DNA of 64,000 nucleotides from Geothermobacter hydrogeniphilus (lineage in GTDB: Bacteria; Desulfobacterota; Desulfuromonadia; Desulfuromonadales; Geothermobacteraceae). Positions within the stretch are counted from its first letter, which is position 1, and each line of letters opens with the position of its first letter. Below are positions 1-7,230 of the stretch, piece by piece. Made by a program: the position numbers and the translations under genes. The notes under the pieces are model-generated. The model was not told the origin of the DNA, did not search any database, and saw only the letters and a program-made list of their open reading frames with translations. Where the stretch lies: positions 1-64,000 of the forward strand of contig NZ_PPFX01000022.1 of NCBI RefSeq assembly GCF_002898515.1. Reading direction: 5' to 3'.

Positions 1-24
1 CAATAATGGTAGAAACTTTTTCAT
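1..24 (-). CDS. 5' end of an integron cassette ORF (runs off window)
   Basis: On the - strand, directly after the attC boundary at 48-54, a purine-rich AAGGAAAAAG stretch precedes an ATG at 24. It opens the peptide MKKFLPLL, which continues past the window edge. The spacing from the attC end to the ribosome-binding site and ATG matches the neighbouring 97-aa cassette gene. The basic start followed by hydrophobic residues hints at a signal peptide or membrane protein, but eight codons allow no product call. Confidence 0.45.
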
Positions 25-47
25 GTTCTTTTTCCTTTTTATTAATG

Positions 48-164
48 GGCTAACGGTCGTGATAAGCGGCGGCGACGGGACGTTACCGTTTACCACCGAG
101 ATTATTGATTTTGCTTTTCGGGAAGCACACAGCTATTTCCGTCCGCTTGATTGCATGGTTGTAC
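48..164 (-). other. attC recombination site (cassette array, distal)
   Basis: On the - strand the site runs from the R'' core GTACAAC (164-158) to the R' core GTTAGCC (54-48). The arms pair as AAGCGG-A-CGG against CCGCCGCTT, leaving one extrahelical A on the R'' side. That is the asymmetry that sets orientation in known attC sites, so the site reads on the - strand, away from the integrase. The L' box CCGCTTATC resembles CCGGTTATC in the two other attC sites. Length is about 117 bp. Confidence 0.75.
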
Positions 165-438
165 GGCCATTCTACGGAGACGATCTGACTCAAATCTTAC
201 TGGGCCGGTGGCGTTGCTTTTATGCCTTTGACTGCAATTGCTTTTTTCAGTTTTTGACTGATTTGCCTCTTTTGTTTGGCCTGTAAAATTTCAGCTTTCA
301 ATCAGGCCTTTTGTGAATTAATTGCCTCAATTTTCTTTATTGATTATCGGAACCGTAGATCGTTTCTTGGTCAGTAAAATCTTCGGCTTTCAAACGCAAA
401 TTATTGATTCGTAAATTTCGCTTTTATATTTTCAAGCC
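165..438 (-). other. Integron cassette without a clear ORF
   Basis: This stretch lies between two attC sites. On the - strand it begins TTGTACGGCC and ends GGCCGTACAAC, the complementary ends expected of a single cassette. No ATG-started ORF of useful length is present. Two short TTG-started frames begin with similar words (TTGAAAGCCGAA and TTGAAAGCTGAA). The second gives a 34-residue Lys/Gln-rich peptide ending in TPPAQ. It could be a decayed gene, a tiny-peptide cassette or a non-coding cassette. Confidence 0.5.
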
Positions 439-543
439 GTACAACGGTTAAAGATAACCGGCTGCGACGGGTCGCTGTAATTCGTAGAGACCTTTTCGAG
501 AATCGCACATGTATCAACAGTCCGGTTCATTATTTTGTTATAC
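439..543 (-). other. attC recombination site of the 97-aa cassette
   Basis: On the - strand the R'' core GTATAAC (543-537) and the R' core GTTGTAC (445-439) bound the site. The stem pairs AACCGG-A-CTG with CAG-CCGGTT, with an extrahelical A on the R'' side, giving - strand orientation. The L' box CCGGTTATC is identical to that of the attC at 876-934. Length is about 105 bp. The R'' core is the exact complement of the cassette start next to 882, as expected for one mobile cassette. Confidence 0.8.
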
Positions 544-555
544 GTTTTTGATTTC

Positions 556-849
556 TCACAAGTTATCAATGATTTTTTGTATTTCTTGAATAGATAGGTG
601 CGTGTATTTACAGTAAAAATCTACAGTATTTACGGAGGAATTTGAGTTGTTGTTAATACCTGCAACTGATTTATAGTTGCTAACTTTTGCACTAATATTG
701 CCTGGTTCAAGTCCTGTAATTTTAGACATTTCACGACAATATTCCATTTGTTTTCCACGAGGGAAATTTTCAGTTTCAAGTTTTTTAAATATGATCAAAC
801 AGCGAAGCTCATTTTCGTTGTTCCATAGTGAAGTTTCTCTGTAGCTCAT
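556..849 (-). CDS. Integron cassette protein, 97 aa, unknown function
   Basis: The ATG is preceded on the - strand by GGAGAAAAAAT, only about 30 nt after the attC end at 876, the standard layout of a cassette gene. The soluble protein has a Trp-containing N-terminus, a predicted helical middle and the segment GLEPGNISAKVSNYKSV. That segment recalls the small helical domain (with an 'SxKlsNfksl' motif) seen in front of some HNH nucleases, but no nuclease motif is present. The region is markedly AT-rich compared with the rest of the window, consistent with acquisition as a cassette. The gene is real with good confidence; its function is unknown. Confidence 0.7.
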   Translation of the reverse strand: MSYRETSLWNNENELRCLIIFKKLETENFPRGKQMEYCREMSKITGLEPGNISAKVSNYKSVAGINNNSNSSVNTVDFYCKYTHLSIQEIQKIIDNL

Positions 850-875
850 ATTTTTTCTCCATTATTTATTTTTGC

Positions 876-934
876 GTATAACGAACTACGATAACCGGAT
901 GCGTCAGCATTCCGTGTTGATTGGCTGGTTAGTT
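876..934 (-). other. attC recombination site, 59 bp
   Basis: On the - strand the site runs from R'' AACTAAC (934-928) to R' GTTATAC (882-876). A hairpin of CGG-A-ATGC and GCAT-CCG with a four-base loop leaves extrahelical A residues on the R'' side. The orientation is therefore the same as the two distal sites. The L' box is CCGGTTATC. Its outer word GTTAGTTTGC (928-937) is the exact complement of GCAAACTAAC at 1142-1151, which defines a cassette between the two. Confidence 0.78.
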
Positions 935-962
935 TGCGCCGCCGCATAAGAGGGAGGACAAC

Positions 963-1136
963 ATGGGGAAGAAACCGAGAGTCCGTTTTTGCTGGTTGTG
1001 TGGAAGAAAGTTACGCGGAAACCATTATGTTGAGACTGTTATTGACGAGCACCCGCGCATTATGCACAAAGCCTGCGCGAGATACGCAGAACAGGAACAG
1101 GCAAAAGATTTAGAAAGGGACCGTGGCTGGATTTAG
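963..1136 (+). CDS. 57-aa Cys/His-rich cassette protein, reversed in its cassette
   Basis: A strong ribosome-binding site (AGGGAGGACAAC) precedes ATG at 963. The product starts MGKKPRVRFCWLCGRK and contains C-x2-C, then a His, then H-K-x-C (CWLCG, GNHYVE, MHKACARY). This suggests a single small zinc-binding knuckle. The C-terminus is charged and ends in RGWI. The ORF lies inside a cassette whose boundaries and attC read on the - strand, so it is antisense to array transcription and would need its own promoter. Small proteins of this general type occur in phages and cassettes; the function is unknown. Confidence 0.65.
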   Translation: MGKKPRVRFCWLCGRKLRGNHYVETVIDEHPRIMHKACARYAEQEQAKDLERDRGWI

Positions 1137-1141
1137 ACATA

Positions 1142-1232
1142 GCAAACTAACAGGGAATAGGCCGAATCGGTAATTTGTCGATGGGACCGCTTCGGCATTT
1201 TCGCGATGGGGCCGAACGACCTATAATTAGGC
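1142..1232 (-). other. Integron-proximal recombination site (attI or degenerate attC)
   Basis: On the - strand this ends in CCCTGTTAGTTTGC, an R'-type junction that forms the start of the first cassette. It begins with GCCTAAT, one base off an R'' core. ATAGG and CCTAT (1221-1225 and 1156-1160) can pair, with further CG pairs inside, so an attC-like fold is possible. The conserved L' box is weaker (CGGCCTATTC) and no clean extrahelical base is visible. It is either attI itself or a decayed first attC with attI between it and the integrase. Confidence 0.5.
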
Positions 1233-1324
1233 ATAATAAGGCGTTCAAACCGTTGAAAATATGGAGGGATTTCTGGTTTGGTGGGGTCATCATCTCCCCC
1301 TCCCCAAAAGATGATGTTCATCTC

Positions 1325-1353
1325 ACCCTAAGGAAAAATATTGGGGTTGTCAA
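1325..1353 (-). promoter_or_regulatory. Candidate cassette-array promoter Pc
   Basis: On the - strand a perfect TTGACA (1353-1348) is followed after exactly 17 bp by TAGGGT (1330-1325). It points into the cassette array, as a Pc promoter should, and lies between the integrase gene and the first recombination site. The -10 is poor (3 of 6), so strength is uncertain. Confidence 0.45.
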
Positions 1354-1393
1354 TCTTCCATTTAACTGAAATCATGATATTTTATCCACCTGA

Positions 1394-1410
1394 GGGAACA
1401 GGATGTTCCC
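1394..1410. promoter_or_regulatory. Palindromic candidate operator upstream of intI
   Basis: GGGAAC and GTTCCC are perfect 6-bp arms separated by AGGAT, centred about 30 bp before the integrase ATG. It resembles GAAC-N4-GTTC SOS boxes except that the spacer is 5 bp. SOS control of integron integrases is established in other integrons, but the LexA-type reading here is inference. Confidence 0.35.
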
Positions 1411-1433
1411 GGTTTTCCCATGGAGGGTGACAG

Positions 1434-2741
1434 ATGGATTCACGAAAAACGCGCATCAAAAAGTCGTCGGAAGAATTCTGGCGCGGTTACCGAGACCTTC
1501 TCTCCCGCAGGGGGGTTGAAAGCACAAGAATCACCCACTACCAACGCTGGGCCGTTGATTTCGCCCGCGCCTTTCCCGGCGTGTCCCTTCGCTCCCGCCA
1601 GCCCGAACATGGCAGGGTCTACCTGGAAAATCTCAGGCAACGTGAGAACGTCCATGACTGGCAAGTTGCCCAGGCGCGCGAGGCCGTGGCCATGCTCCTC
1701 TATGATTACCTCGGACTCCCTCGACGGCCCGGAGATCATCAGGCAGCGCTCCCGCCCGTCAAACCCTACCGCAGGATGCCCATAGCCGAAGACGCTTCCT
1801 GGCTTGTCGCCGTGCGTCAGGAACTGCGCTTGCGACACTACTCGAAAAGAACCGAAGAGGCCTACCTCTCCTGGATGAAGGCCTATCTCGGCCACAGTGG
1901 TGATGAAGACCCGGGCAAGCTCGGGGCAGAAGAGGTGCGGGCCTTTCTCACTTACCTTGCCGATAAACGCGAAGTCTCTGCCAATACTCAGAAGCAGGCG
2001 CTCAATGCGCTGGTTTTCCTCTATGAGCAGGTCCTCAAGCAGCCCCTTGAGGAGGATCTGGATTTCGCCCGGGCGAAGAGAGCGCGCAAACTGCCGGTGG
2101 TGCTCAGCCGCTCCGAGGTTGCGGCCTTGCTGGCGGAGCTGGAAGGGACCACCGGCCTGATCTGTCGCCTCCTCTACGGCGCCGGGCTGCGATTGATGGA
2201 GGGGCTGCGACTACGCGTCAAGGATCTCGACTTCGACCAGGGGCAGCTGCATGTGCGTGACGGCAAGGGCGGCAAGGACCGGGTGACAGTGCTGCCGGGG
2301 CAGCTGGTCGCTCCCCTGCGCGAGCACCTGGAGCGGGTTCGCAACCTGCACCAGAGGGATCTCGCCGCTGGCCTGGGGGCGGTGTGGATGCCGCCGGCGC
2401 TGGCGCGCAAGTACCCGAACGCCTGCCGGGAATGGGGCTGGCAATACGTCTTCCCGGCGCAGGCCCTGTCGGTCGAGCCGCGTAGTCTGGCGACTCGCAG
2501 GCACCATGTCCACGAATCGGCGATCCAGAAGGCGCTCAGGCAGGCGGCCCGCCGCGCCGCCATCGCCAAGCCGGTTTCGCCCCACGTGCTGCGCCACTCC
2601 TTCGCTACCCACCTGCTCGAGTCCGGCTACGATATCCGCACCGTGCAGGAGCTGCTCGGCCACGCCGACGTCAAGACGACGATGATCTATACCCACGTGC
2701 TGAACAAGCCGGGGCTGGCGGTGAAAAGTCCGCTGGATTGA
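1434..2741 (+). CDS. intI: Integron integrase (tyrosine recombinase) with an extra N-terminal domain
   Basis: This tyrosine recombinase inserts and excises cassettes at attI and attC sites. The catalytic set is visible: R253 (GLRLMEG), the GKGGKDR lysine, H384-x-x-R387 ([10 protein letters not shown]), H410 (LLGHAD) and Y419. Between them sits the integron-specific insertion [18 protein letters not shown] (about 324-341), which separates IntI from XerC/D. At 435 aa it is about 100 residues longer than usual IntI. Residues 12-95 look like a second SAM-like core-binding domain in front of the usual one at 120-205. The start is supported by GGAGGGTGACAG before ATG. It is divergent from the cassette array, the classical layout. 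Confidence 0.93.
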   Translation: MDSRKTRIKKSSEEFWRGYRDLLSRRGVESTRITHYQRWAVDFARAFPGVSLRSRQPEHGRVYLENLRQRENVHDWQVAQAREAVAMLLYDYLGLPRRPGDHQAALPPVKPYRRMPIAEDASWLVAVRQELRLRHYSKRTEEAYLSWMKAYLGHSGDEDPGKLGAEEVRAFLTYLADKREVSANTQKQALNALVFLYEQVLKQPLEEDLDFARAKRARKLPVVLSRSEVAALLAELEGTTGLICRLLYGAGLRLMEGLRLRVKDLDFDQGQLHVRDGKGGKDRVTVLPGQLVAPLREHLERVRNLHQRDLAAGLGAVWMPPALARKYPNACREWGWQYVFPAQALSVEPRSLATRRHHVHESAIQKALRQAARRAAIAKPVSPHVLRHSFATHLLESGYDIRTVQELLGHADVKTTMIYTHVLNKPGLAVKSPLD

Positions 2742-2959
2742 AACGCCGGGCGCTGCGCTGATGGTGGATGGACGCTGGACGATAAAATCCGAGGTTCGAG
2801 GTTTGACGATTTAACAGCTCGCGACGCGACCAGGCCATTCCCCGTAACACTGAGTAGCGGCGACCGCGACGCTCTGCCGGAAAAAAGTCCCAACCGCGGT
2901 ACAGCGGCGAAAGTTTGCAGTGTCCTCATCAGGAGGTACTGACCATGCCCGCCGCCGGC

Positions 2960-3300
2960 GCCAGCTTTTTTGCTTACTTTTTCAGCACTGGAAAAAGTAA
3001 GTCGGCGGCCGGCCGAGACCGGCGAAGTTAGGGTTGTTTCCTGTACAAGGGGGACAGTCCCTTTGACCCAGAGGGACTGTCCCCTTCGGGCCTGAAATCT
3101 GAAGACCGTCAACACCGGCGGGGGCGCCCGCCAGCGCCTTACTTTTCTTGCCTGCCCAAGAAAAGTAAGCAAAAGAAGGGCACCCCGACGCAGCCACCCT
3201 GGCGGGTCCCTTCACTCCGTTGCGCGCCTGCGGGAGGCAAAAAAACTCGGCTGTTGCCTCAGACAGTTTTTGCCTCTCTTTCCGCAGCCTCTCCACTCCG
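2960..3300. repeat. Dispersed intergenic repeat cluster after intI
   Basis: No convincing gene is present between 2742 and 3480. The stretch contains a perfect 13-bp inverted repeat (CTTACTTTTCTTG at 3138-3150 with CAAGAAAAGTAAG at 3157-3169) and a partner motif with TTACTTTTTC and GAAAAAGTAAG around 2974-3001. It also holds a GGGACAGTCCC-type palindrome at 3047-3086. AAGAAAAGTAAGCAAAAGAAGG-like words are common dispersed elements in proteobacterial genomes. Short ORFs here are repeat translations. Confidence 0.6.
3047..3086. repeat. GGGGACAGTCCC palindromic repeat, copy 1
   Basis: AAGGGGGACAGTCCC and GGGACTGTCCCCTT are nearly perfect inverted arms around a short spacer. The same element recurs at 11430-11474, 12662-12700, 15211-15246, 35711-35748 and 63108-63145, always intergenic. 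Confidence 0.8.
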
Positions 3301-3476
3301 TTCAGTGGCTTGCTGACGGGGATTAACGTCGCTGGAGGCTGGACGAACGAAGATCGAGGTTCAGACAGGCAAAACCTTCCCGGGGTTTGTGGTCAGGTCT
3401 TGAGGGATAAAAGTCACGTGTGCTGCTTTCGCAAGTTTCCATGCCGTGTGCCGGGAGCTGGTAAGAGTTCGCTAAA

Positions 3477-3510
3477 TTGAAAAAGGGCAGGCTCCCGCGG
3501 GGCCTGCCCT
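3477..3510 (-). terminator. Intrinsic terminator of the liv operon
   Basis: On the - strand GGGCAGGC and GCCTGCCC form an 8-bp GC-rich stem followed directly by TTTTTC. It lies about 25 bp past the livF stop, in the right orientation to end livKHMGF transcription. Confidence 0.85.
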
Positions 3511-3535
3511 TGAAATTATTATCGTCTCCCTGCTC

Positions 3536-4261
3536 CTACCCGCCCAGATACGCCTTCCTCACCTCCGGATTGCCGGCCAGCTCTTCGCTGGTTCCGGACG
3601 CGGCGATGGTGCCGGTGTCGAGGACGTAGCCGCGGTGGGCGATGTCGAGGGCGAGCTTGGCGTTCTGCTCGACCAGCAGCAGGGTCATGCCCTCTTTGTT
3701 GAGCTTCTTCAGGGTGCGGAACAGTTCGTACTTGAGCACCGGCGCGAGGCCCATGGAGGGTTCGTCGAGCATCAGTGCCCGGCAGCCGGTCATCAGCGCC
3801 CGGCCGACGGCGAGCATCTGCTGTTCACCGCCGGAGAGCGATTCGCTGCGCTGTTTGCGGCGCTCGGCGAGGCGCGGGAAGAGGTCGAAGATGCGCTGGT
3901 AATCCTTGTCGAGGTCGGCATCCTTGTCGCGCGAGTAGGTCGCCAGTTCAAGGTTCTCCATCACCGTCAGGTTGCCGAAGATGTGGCGCCCCTCGGGAAC
4001 CAGGGCGAGCTTGAGATTCTTGACCACATCGGAGGGCGCGGTGTCGAGGATCGATTCGCCCATGAAGCGGATGTCACCGCCGACAACTTTGGGAGCTTCG
4101 GGCGGCGCCAGGCGGGCGATACTGTAGAGGCTGGTGGTCTTGCCGGCACCGTTGGCGCCGATCAGGGTGACGATTTCCCCTTCCCTGACATCGAAGGAGA
4201 TGCCGTGAAGCGCCTGGATATTGCCGTACTTGACCTCGAGGTTTTCAACTGAGAGCAGCAT
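3536..4261 (-). CDS. livF: Branched-chain amino acid ABC transporter ATPase LivF
   Basis: This 241-aa cytoplasmic ATPase powers high-affinity uptake of branched-chain (or related) amino acids together with LivG. Walker A is GANGAGKT near residue 35, the signature is LSGGEQQ near 142, and Walker B is ALMLDEPS near 160, followed by an H-loop region (LLVEQN). The length and the GANGAGKTTSLYSIARL start of the ATPase fold are typical of LivF. It is the last gene of livKHMGF; its start abuts the livG stop, so the two are translationally coupled. The substrate may differ from Leu/Ile/Val, since this family also moves other amides and amino acids. Confidence 0.95.
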   Translation of the reverse strand: MLLSVENLEVKYGNIQALHGISFDVREGEIVTLIGANGAGKTTSLYSIARLAPPEAPKVVGGDIRFMGESILDTAPSDVVKNLKLALVPEGRHIFGNLTVMENLELATYSRDKDADLDKDYQRIFDLFPRLAERRKQRSESLSGGEQQMLAVGRALMTGCRALMLDEPSMGLAPVLKYELFRTLKKLNKEGMTLLLVEQNAKLALDIAHRGYVLDTGTIAASGTSEELAGNPEVRKAYLGG

Positions 4262-5058
4262 CAGATGTTGTCGTCTCCGAGGTAGGCGGTGATGACCGCC
4301 GGGTGGTTGCGGACCGTTTCGGGTGTTCCTTCGGCGATGGTCTGGCCGAAGTCGATGACCTTGATCTGTTCGCAGAGTTCCATCATCACGTCCATGTGAT
4401 GTTCAATCATCCAGATGGTGACGTCGAAGCGGCCGTGAATCCAGCGCACCAGCCGGATCAGGTCCTTGACGTCGGCCGAGTTGAGTCCGGCGGCCGGTTC
4501 GTCGAGCAGCAGCAGCTGCGGGTGGCTGGAGAGGGCGCGGGCGATCTCAAGTTTGCGCTGGGTGCCGTAGGGCAGGTTTTTCGGATACTCATCGGCGAAG
4601 CGCAACAGGTCGAAGACCTCCAGCAGTTCGCGTGCTTCCCGCTCGACCTCGTCCTCCCGCCGGCGGTAGCGGCCGCTGCGGGCGATGGCGTGGAAGAAAC
4701 CGTAGCCGAGTCGGCCGTGCTGGGCGACGCGGATATTGTCGAGGACCGACATGTCGTTCCACAGTCGGATGTTCTGAAAGGTGCGGGCGACGCCGAGACC
4801 GGTGACCTGGTGCGGCTTCATCCCTTTGGTATTGCTGCCGCAGACCAGGATGTCCCCCTCGCTCGGCTGGTAGAAACCGCTGACCAGGTTGAAGACGGTG
4901 GTCTTGCCGGCGCCGTTGGGACCGATCAGGCCGGCCAGCTCACCATGCTTGAGGGTGACGTTGAAGTTGTTGACCGCCGTCAGGCCGCCGAAGCGCTGGG
5001 TCAGACCGCGTACTTCGAGTACCGGGGCGGTGTTCGTATGTGTCTGCGTTTGGGTCAT
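4261..5058 (-). CDS. livG: Branched-chain amino acid ABC transporter ATPase LivG
   Basis: The partner ATPase of LivF, 265 aa. Walker A is GPNGAGKTT (about residue 43), and LLLLDEPAAGLN forms Walker B and the D-loop. The extended segment between (VARTFQNIRLWNDMSVLDNI, then a long charged insert) is typical of LivG and longer than in LivF. The N-terminal MTQTQTHTNT is low complexity and the true start could lie a few codons in. Its stop overlaps the livF start. A 200-bp repeat separates it from livM, an unusual interruption of this operon. Confidence 0.95.
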   Translation of the reverse strand: MTQTQTHTNTAPVLEVRGLTQRFGGLTAVNNFNVTLKHGELAGLIGPNGAGKTTVFNLVSGFYQPSEGDILVCGSNTKGMKPHQVTGLGVARTFQNIRLWNDMSVLDNIRVAQHGRLGYGFFHAIARSGRYRRREDEVEREARELLEVFDLLRFADEYPKNLPYGTQRKLEIARALSSHPQLLLLDEPAAGLNSADVKDLIRLVRWIHGRFDVTIWMIEHHMDVMMELCEQIKVIDFGQTIAEGTPETVRNHPAVITAYLGDDNI

Positions 5059-5061
5059 AGT

Positions 5062-5265
5062 GTCTTATTTCACCACAAAGCCACGGAGGGCACATTGCAG
5101 GGCAAAGAGAATTTTAACGGAGAGACAGGGCGATGCAGAGGTGGGGAGAACCCTTTGAATTTCAAACGCCCCAAAGCTTTTTTCTTTTCTCCGCGTTTCT
5201 TGCCTCTCAGCGACTCTGCGTTAAAAATGGCTTTTTCTTTGTTCTCTGTGCCTTAAGTGGTGAAT
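5062..5265. repeat. Long inverted-repeat intergenic element (CTCTGCGTTAAA family)
   Basis: The stretch opens with CACAAAGCCACGGAGGGC and TTTTAACGGAGAGACAGG and closes with GACTCTGCGTTAAAAATGG and GTTCTCTGTGCC. The two halves are largely complementary, so the RNA could form a long hairpin. Related copies occur at 14820-14960, 16735-16935 and 57830-57985. It sits between livM and livG inside an operon. Confidence 0.7.
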
Positions 5266-5269
5266 CCTC

Positions 5270-6283
5270 TTACTTGAACTTGTAAAACCGCTTCAGCCAG
5301 GGGAACATGTCCCCCAGTTCCTTGTTGCCCATGATCCCCTCGGGGCGGAACTGCATGAGAATGATCAGCAGCAGCGGGATGACGACCCACTTGATGATCT
5401 GCAGCGGCCGCAGCGCTTCCAGCAGCAGGGTGAACAGCACCGCCGAGAGGATCGAGCCGGAGAGCGAGCCCATGCCGCCGAGATAGACCATCACCAGCGC
5501 TTCGGTCGACTTGAGGATGTTGAAGCTGCCGGGGTTGACATAGCCGATGACGTAGGCGAACAGGCCGCCGGCGATGCCGGCGACGCCGGAGGAGACCATG
5601 AAGCTGATGGTCTTGATCTTGTTGGTGTTGACGCTCATGATCTCGGCCGCGACCTCGTCCTGGCAGATGGCGGAAACGCCCTTGCCGAAGGTCGAGGAGA
5701 GATAGCGGCGCAGCAGCCAGACCGAAAAGACGGTGAAGAGGAAGACCCAGATCGGCATCCACGGCAGGTAGGCGACATCCTCCATGGCGTTGATCACCCG
5801 CTTCATGCCCATGAAACCGCGCGAGCCGCCGATCACGCCGAGGTTCTCGATCACGCTGATGATGATGTAGTTGGCGGCGATGGTGATGATCGCCAGGTAG
5901 TCGCCGCGGGTCTTGTAGCTCGGGATGGCGACCAGCAGCCCGGCCAGGGCTGCCGCCACGCCGCCGGCAAGGACGATAAACGGAAAGGCGTAGATGGCCA
6001 GCGAGGGGTCGAGCAGCGGCGCGCCGAAGACCTTGTCCTTGGCGAACAGCAGCACGCCGAGAATCGAGCTGACGTAGGCGCCGACGCACATGAAGCCGGC
6101 GTGGCCGCAGGAGAACTCGCCCATGTAGCCGTTGACCAGGTTGAGGCTGGTCGACATGATGATGTTCACGCCCATGAACATCAGCACCGAGAGGGTGTAG
6201 AGGCCGATCATCTCCTCGTAGGCCATCCAGGTGATCAGTCCGCCGGCGAGAATCAGGAGAATATGGAAGGTATAACGGAGCAT
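5270..6283 (-). CDS. livM: Branched-chain amino acid ABC transporter permease LivM
   Basis: A 337-aa inner-membrane permease with about eight to ten hydrophobic segments (for example FHILLILAGGLITWMAY at the start and VVIPLLLIILMQF near the end). It carries the LivM-type motif around GDYLAIITIAANYI and, in the cytoplasmic coupling loop, FGKGVSAICQDEVAAEIMSV. It pairs with LivH to form the channel. It begins 4 bp after the livH stop. The C-terminus ends in a charged tail (FPWLKRFYKFK), and downstream lies a repeat before livG. Confidence 0.94.
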   Translation of the reverse strand: MLRYTFHILLILAGGLITWMAYEEMIGLYTLSVLMFMGVNIIMSTSLNLVNGYMGEFSCGHAGFMCVGAYVSSILGVLLFAKDKVFGAPLLDPSLAIYAFPFIVLAGGVAAALAGLLVAIPSYKTRGDYLAIITIAANYIIISVIENLGVIGGSRGFMGMKRVINAMEDVAYLPWMPIWVFLFTVFSVWLLRRYLSSTFGKGVSAICQDEVAAEIMSVNTNKIKTISFMVSSGVAGIAGGLFAYVIGYVNPGSFNILKSTEALVMVYLGGMGSLSGSILSAVLFTLLLEALRPLQIIKWVVIPLLLIILMQFRPEGIMGNKELGDMFPWLKRFYKFK

Positions 6284-6287
6284 AAAT

Positions 6288-7199
6288 TCAGATCTTCGTT
6301 GTTTTCGCCACCCCGAACAGTCCGGTCGGCTTGAAGGTCAGGATCACCAGCAGCACGGTGAAGCCGATCAGGTCGCGGAAAGTCGAGGGGAAGAAGGCGA
6401 CCACCATGATTTCCACTGCGCCGAGCAGGAAGCCGCCGATGAAGGCGCCGCGAATATCGCCGATACCGCCGACCACTGCGGCGATAAACGCCTTCCAGCC
6501 GATCAGCGCCCCCATGTAGGGCTCCAGTACCGGGTAGCTCATGGCGAACAGGATGCCGGCCAGCCCGGCGAAGGCGGAGCCGAGGACGAAGGTGACGACG
6601 ATGATGTTGTCCATCGGGATACCCATCAGCGGCACCGCGAACTTGTCATAGGAAATGGCGCGCATCGCCATGCCGACCCTGGTGCGGGTGACCACCCAGT
6701 GCAGAAAGGCGAACACCAGGAAGGCGGAGATGATGACGGCGATTTTCAGGTTGGTGAAGCTGACCCCGCCGATGGTGTAGACGGTTTCGTGAATCAGCGG
6801 CGGGAAGGCCTTGCGGCTGGCGCCGAGAATCGCCAGGTTGCCGTTTTCGAGGATCAGCCCGGCCATCAGCGCGGTGATGACCACGTACAGGCGGTGAGCG
6901 CCCTTGCGTCGCAGCGGTCGGTAGGCGATCCGTTCGAGGGTGACGCCGACCAGCGAGGTCAGCACCATGGTCGCCGGGATGGTCAACGCCAGCGCCGCCC
7001 AGCCCGGCAGCCCGAGGGTGGTGAGGGCGAAGCTGGCGACGAAGAAGGCGATGTAGGCGCCGACCATGAAAATATCGCCGTGGGCGAAGTTGATCAGGGT
7101 CAGCACCCCGTAGACCAGGGTGTAGCCGAGGGCAATGAGGGCATAGAAGCTGCCCCACTGCAGGGCGTTGATGACGTTTTGGAGTATGGAAGCGAGCAT
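6288..7199 (-). CDS. livH: Branched-chain amino acid ABC transporter permease LivH
   Basis: An inner-membrane permease of 303 aa from the ATG at 7199 (MLASILQNVINALQWG), which matches the usual LivH start. A GTG at 7229 would add ten residues but abuts a dispersed repeat and has no better ribosome-binding site. Family motifs are ALIALGYTLVYGVLTLINFAHGD near the N-terminus and RAISYDKFAVPLMGI in the coupling loop. Multiple transmembrane segments follow. It is cotranscribed with livM and lies downstream of livK across a 360-bp repeat-filled gap. Confidence 0.93.
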   Translation of the reverse strand: MLASILQNVINALQWGSFYALIALGYTLVYGVLTLINFAHGDIFMVGAYIAFFVASFALTTLGLPGWAALALTIPATMVLTSLVGVTLERIAYRPLRRKGAHRLYVVITALMAGLILENGNLAILGASRKAFPPLIHETVYTIGGVSFTNLKIAVIISAFLVFAFLHWVVTRTRVGMAMRAISYDKFAVPLMGIPMDNIIVVTFVLGSAFAGLAGILFAMSYPVLEPYMGALIGWKAFIAAVVGGIGDIRGAFIGGFLLGAVEIMVVAFFPSTFRDLIGFTVLLVILTFKPTGLFGVAKTTKI

Positions 7200-7230
7200 G
7201 TTGTCCAGCGGCTGAGGAAAGTGCACCACC

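Noticed and set aside
23-286. 87-aa + strand ORF at the left edge
   Set aside because: It runs straight through an attC site and the next cassette boundary, antisense to the array, with no ribosome-binding site.
1133-1321. 62-aa - strand ORF between cassette 1 and intI
   Set aside because: It crosses the recombination junction at 1142-1151 and starts upstream of where the candidate Pc transcript would begin.
2687-3480. Short ORFs after intI
   Set aside because: They are translations of palindromic and dispersed repeats, without ribosome-binding sites.
5253-6089. 278-aa - strand ORF overlapping livM
   Set aside because: Different frame of livM; Arg/His/Gly-rich with no motif, whereas the livM frame is a clear permease.
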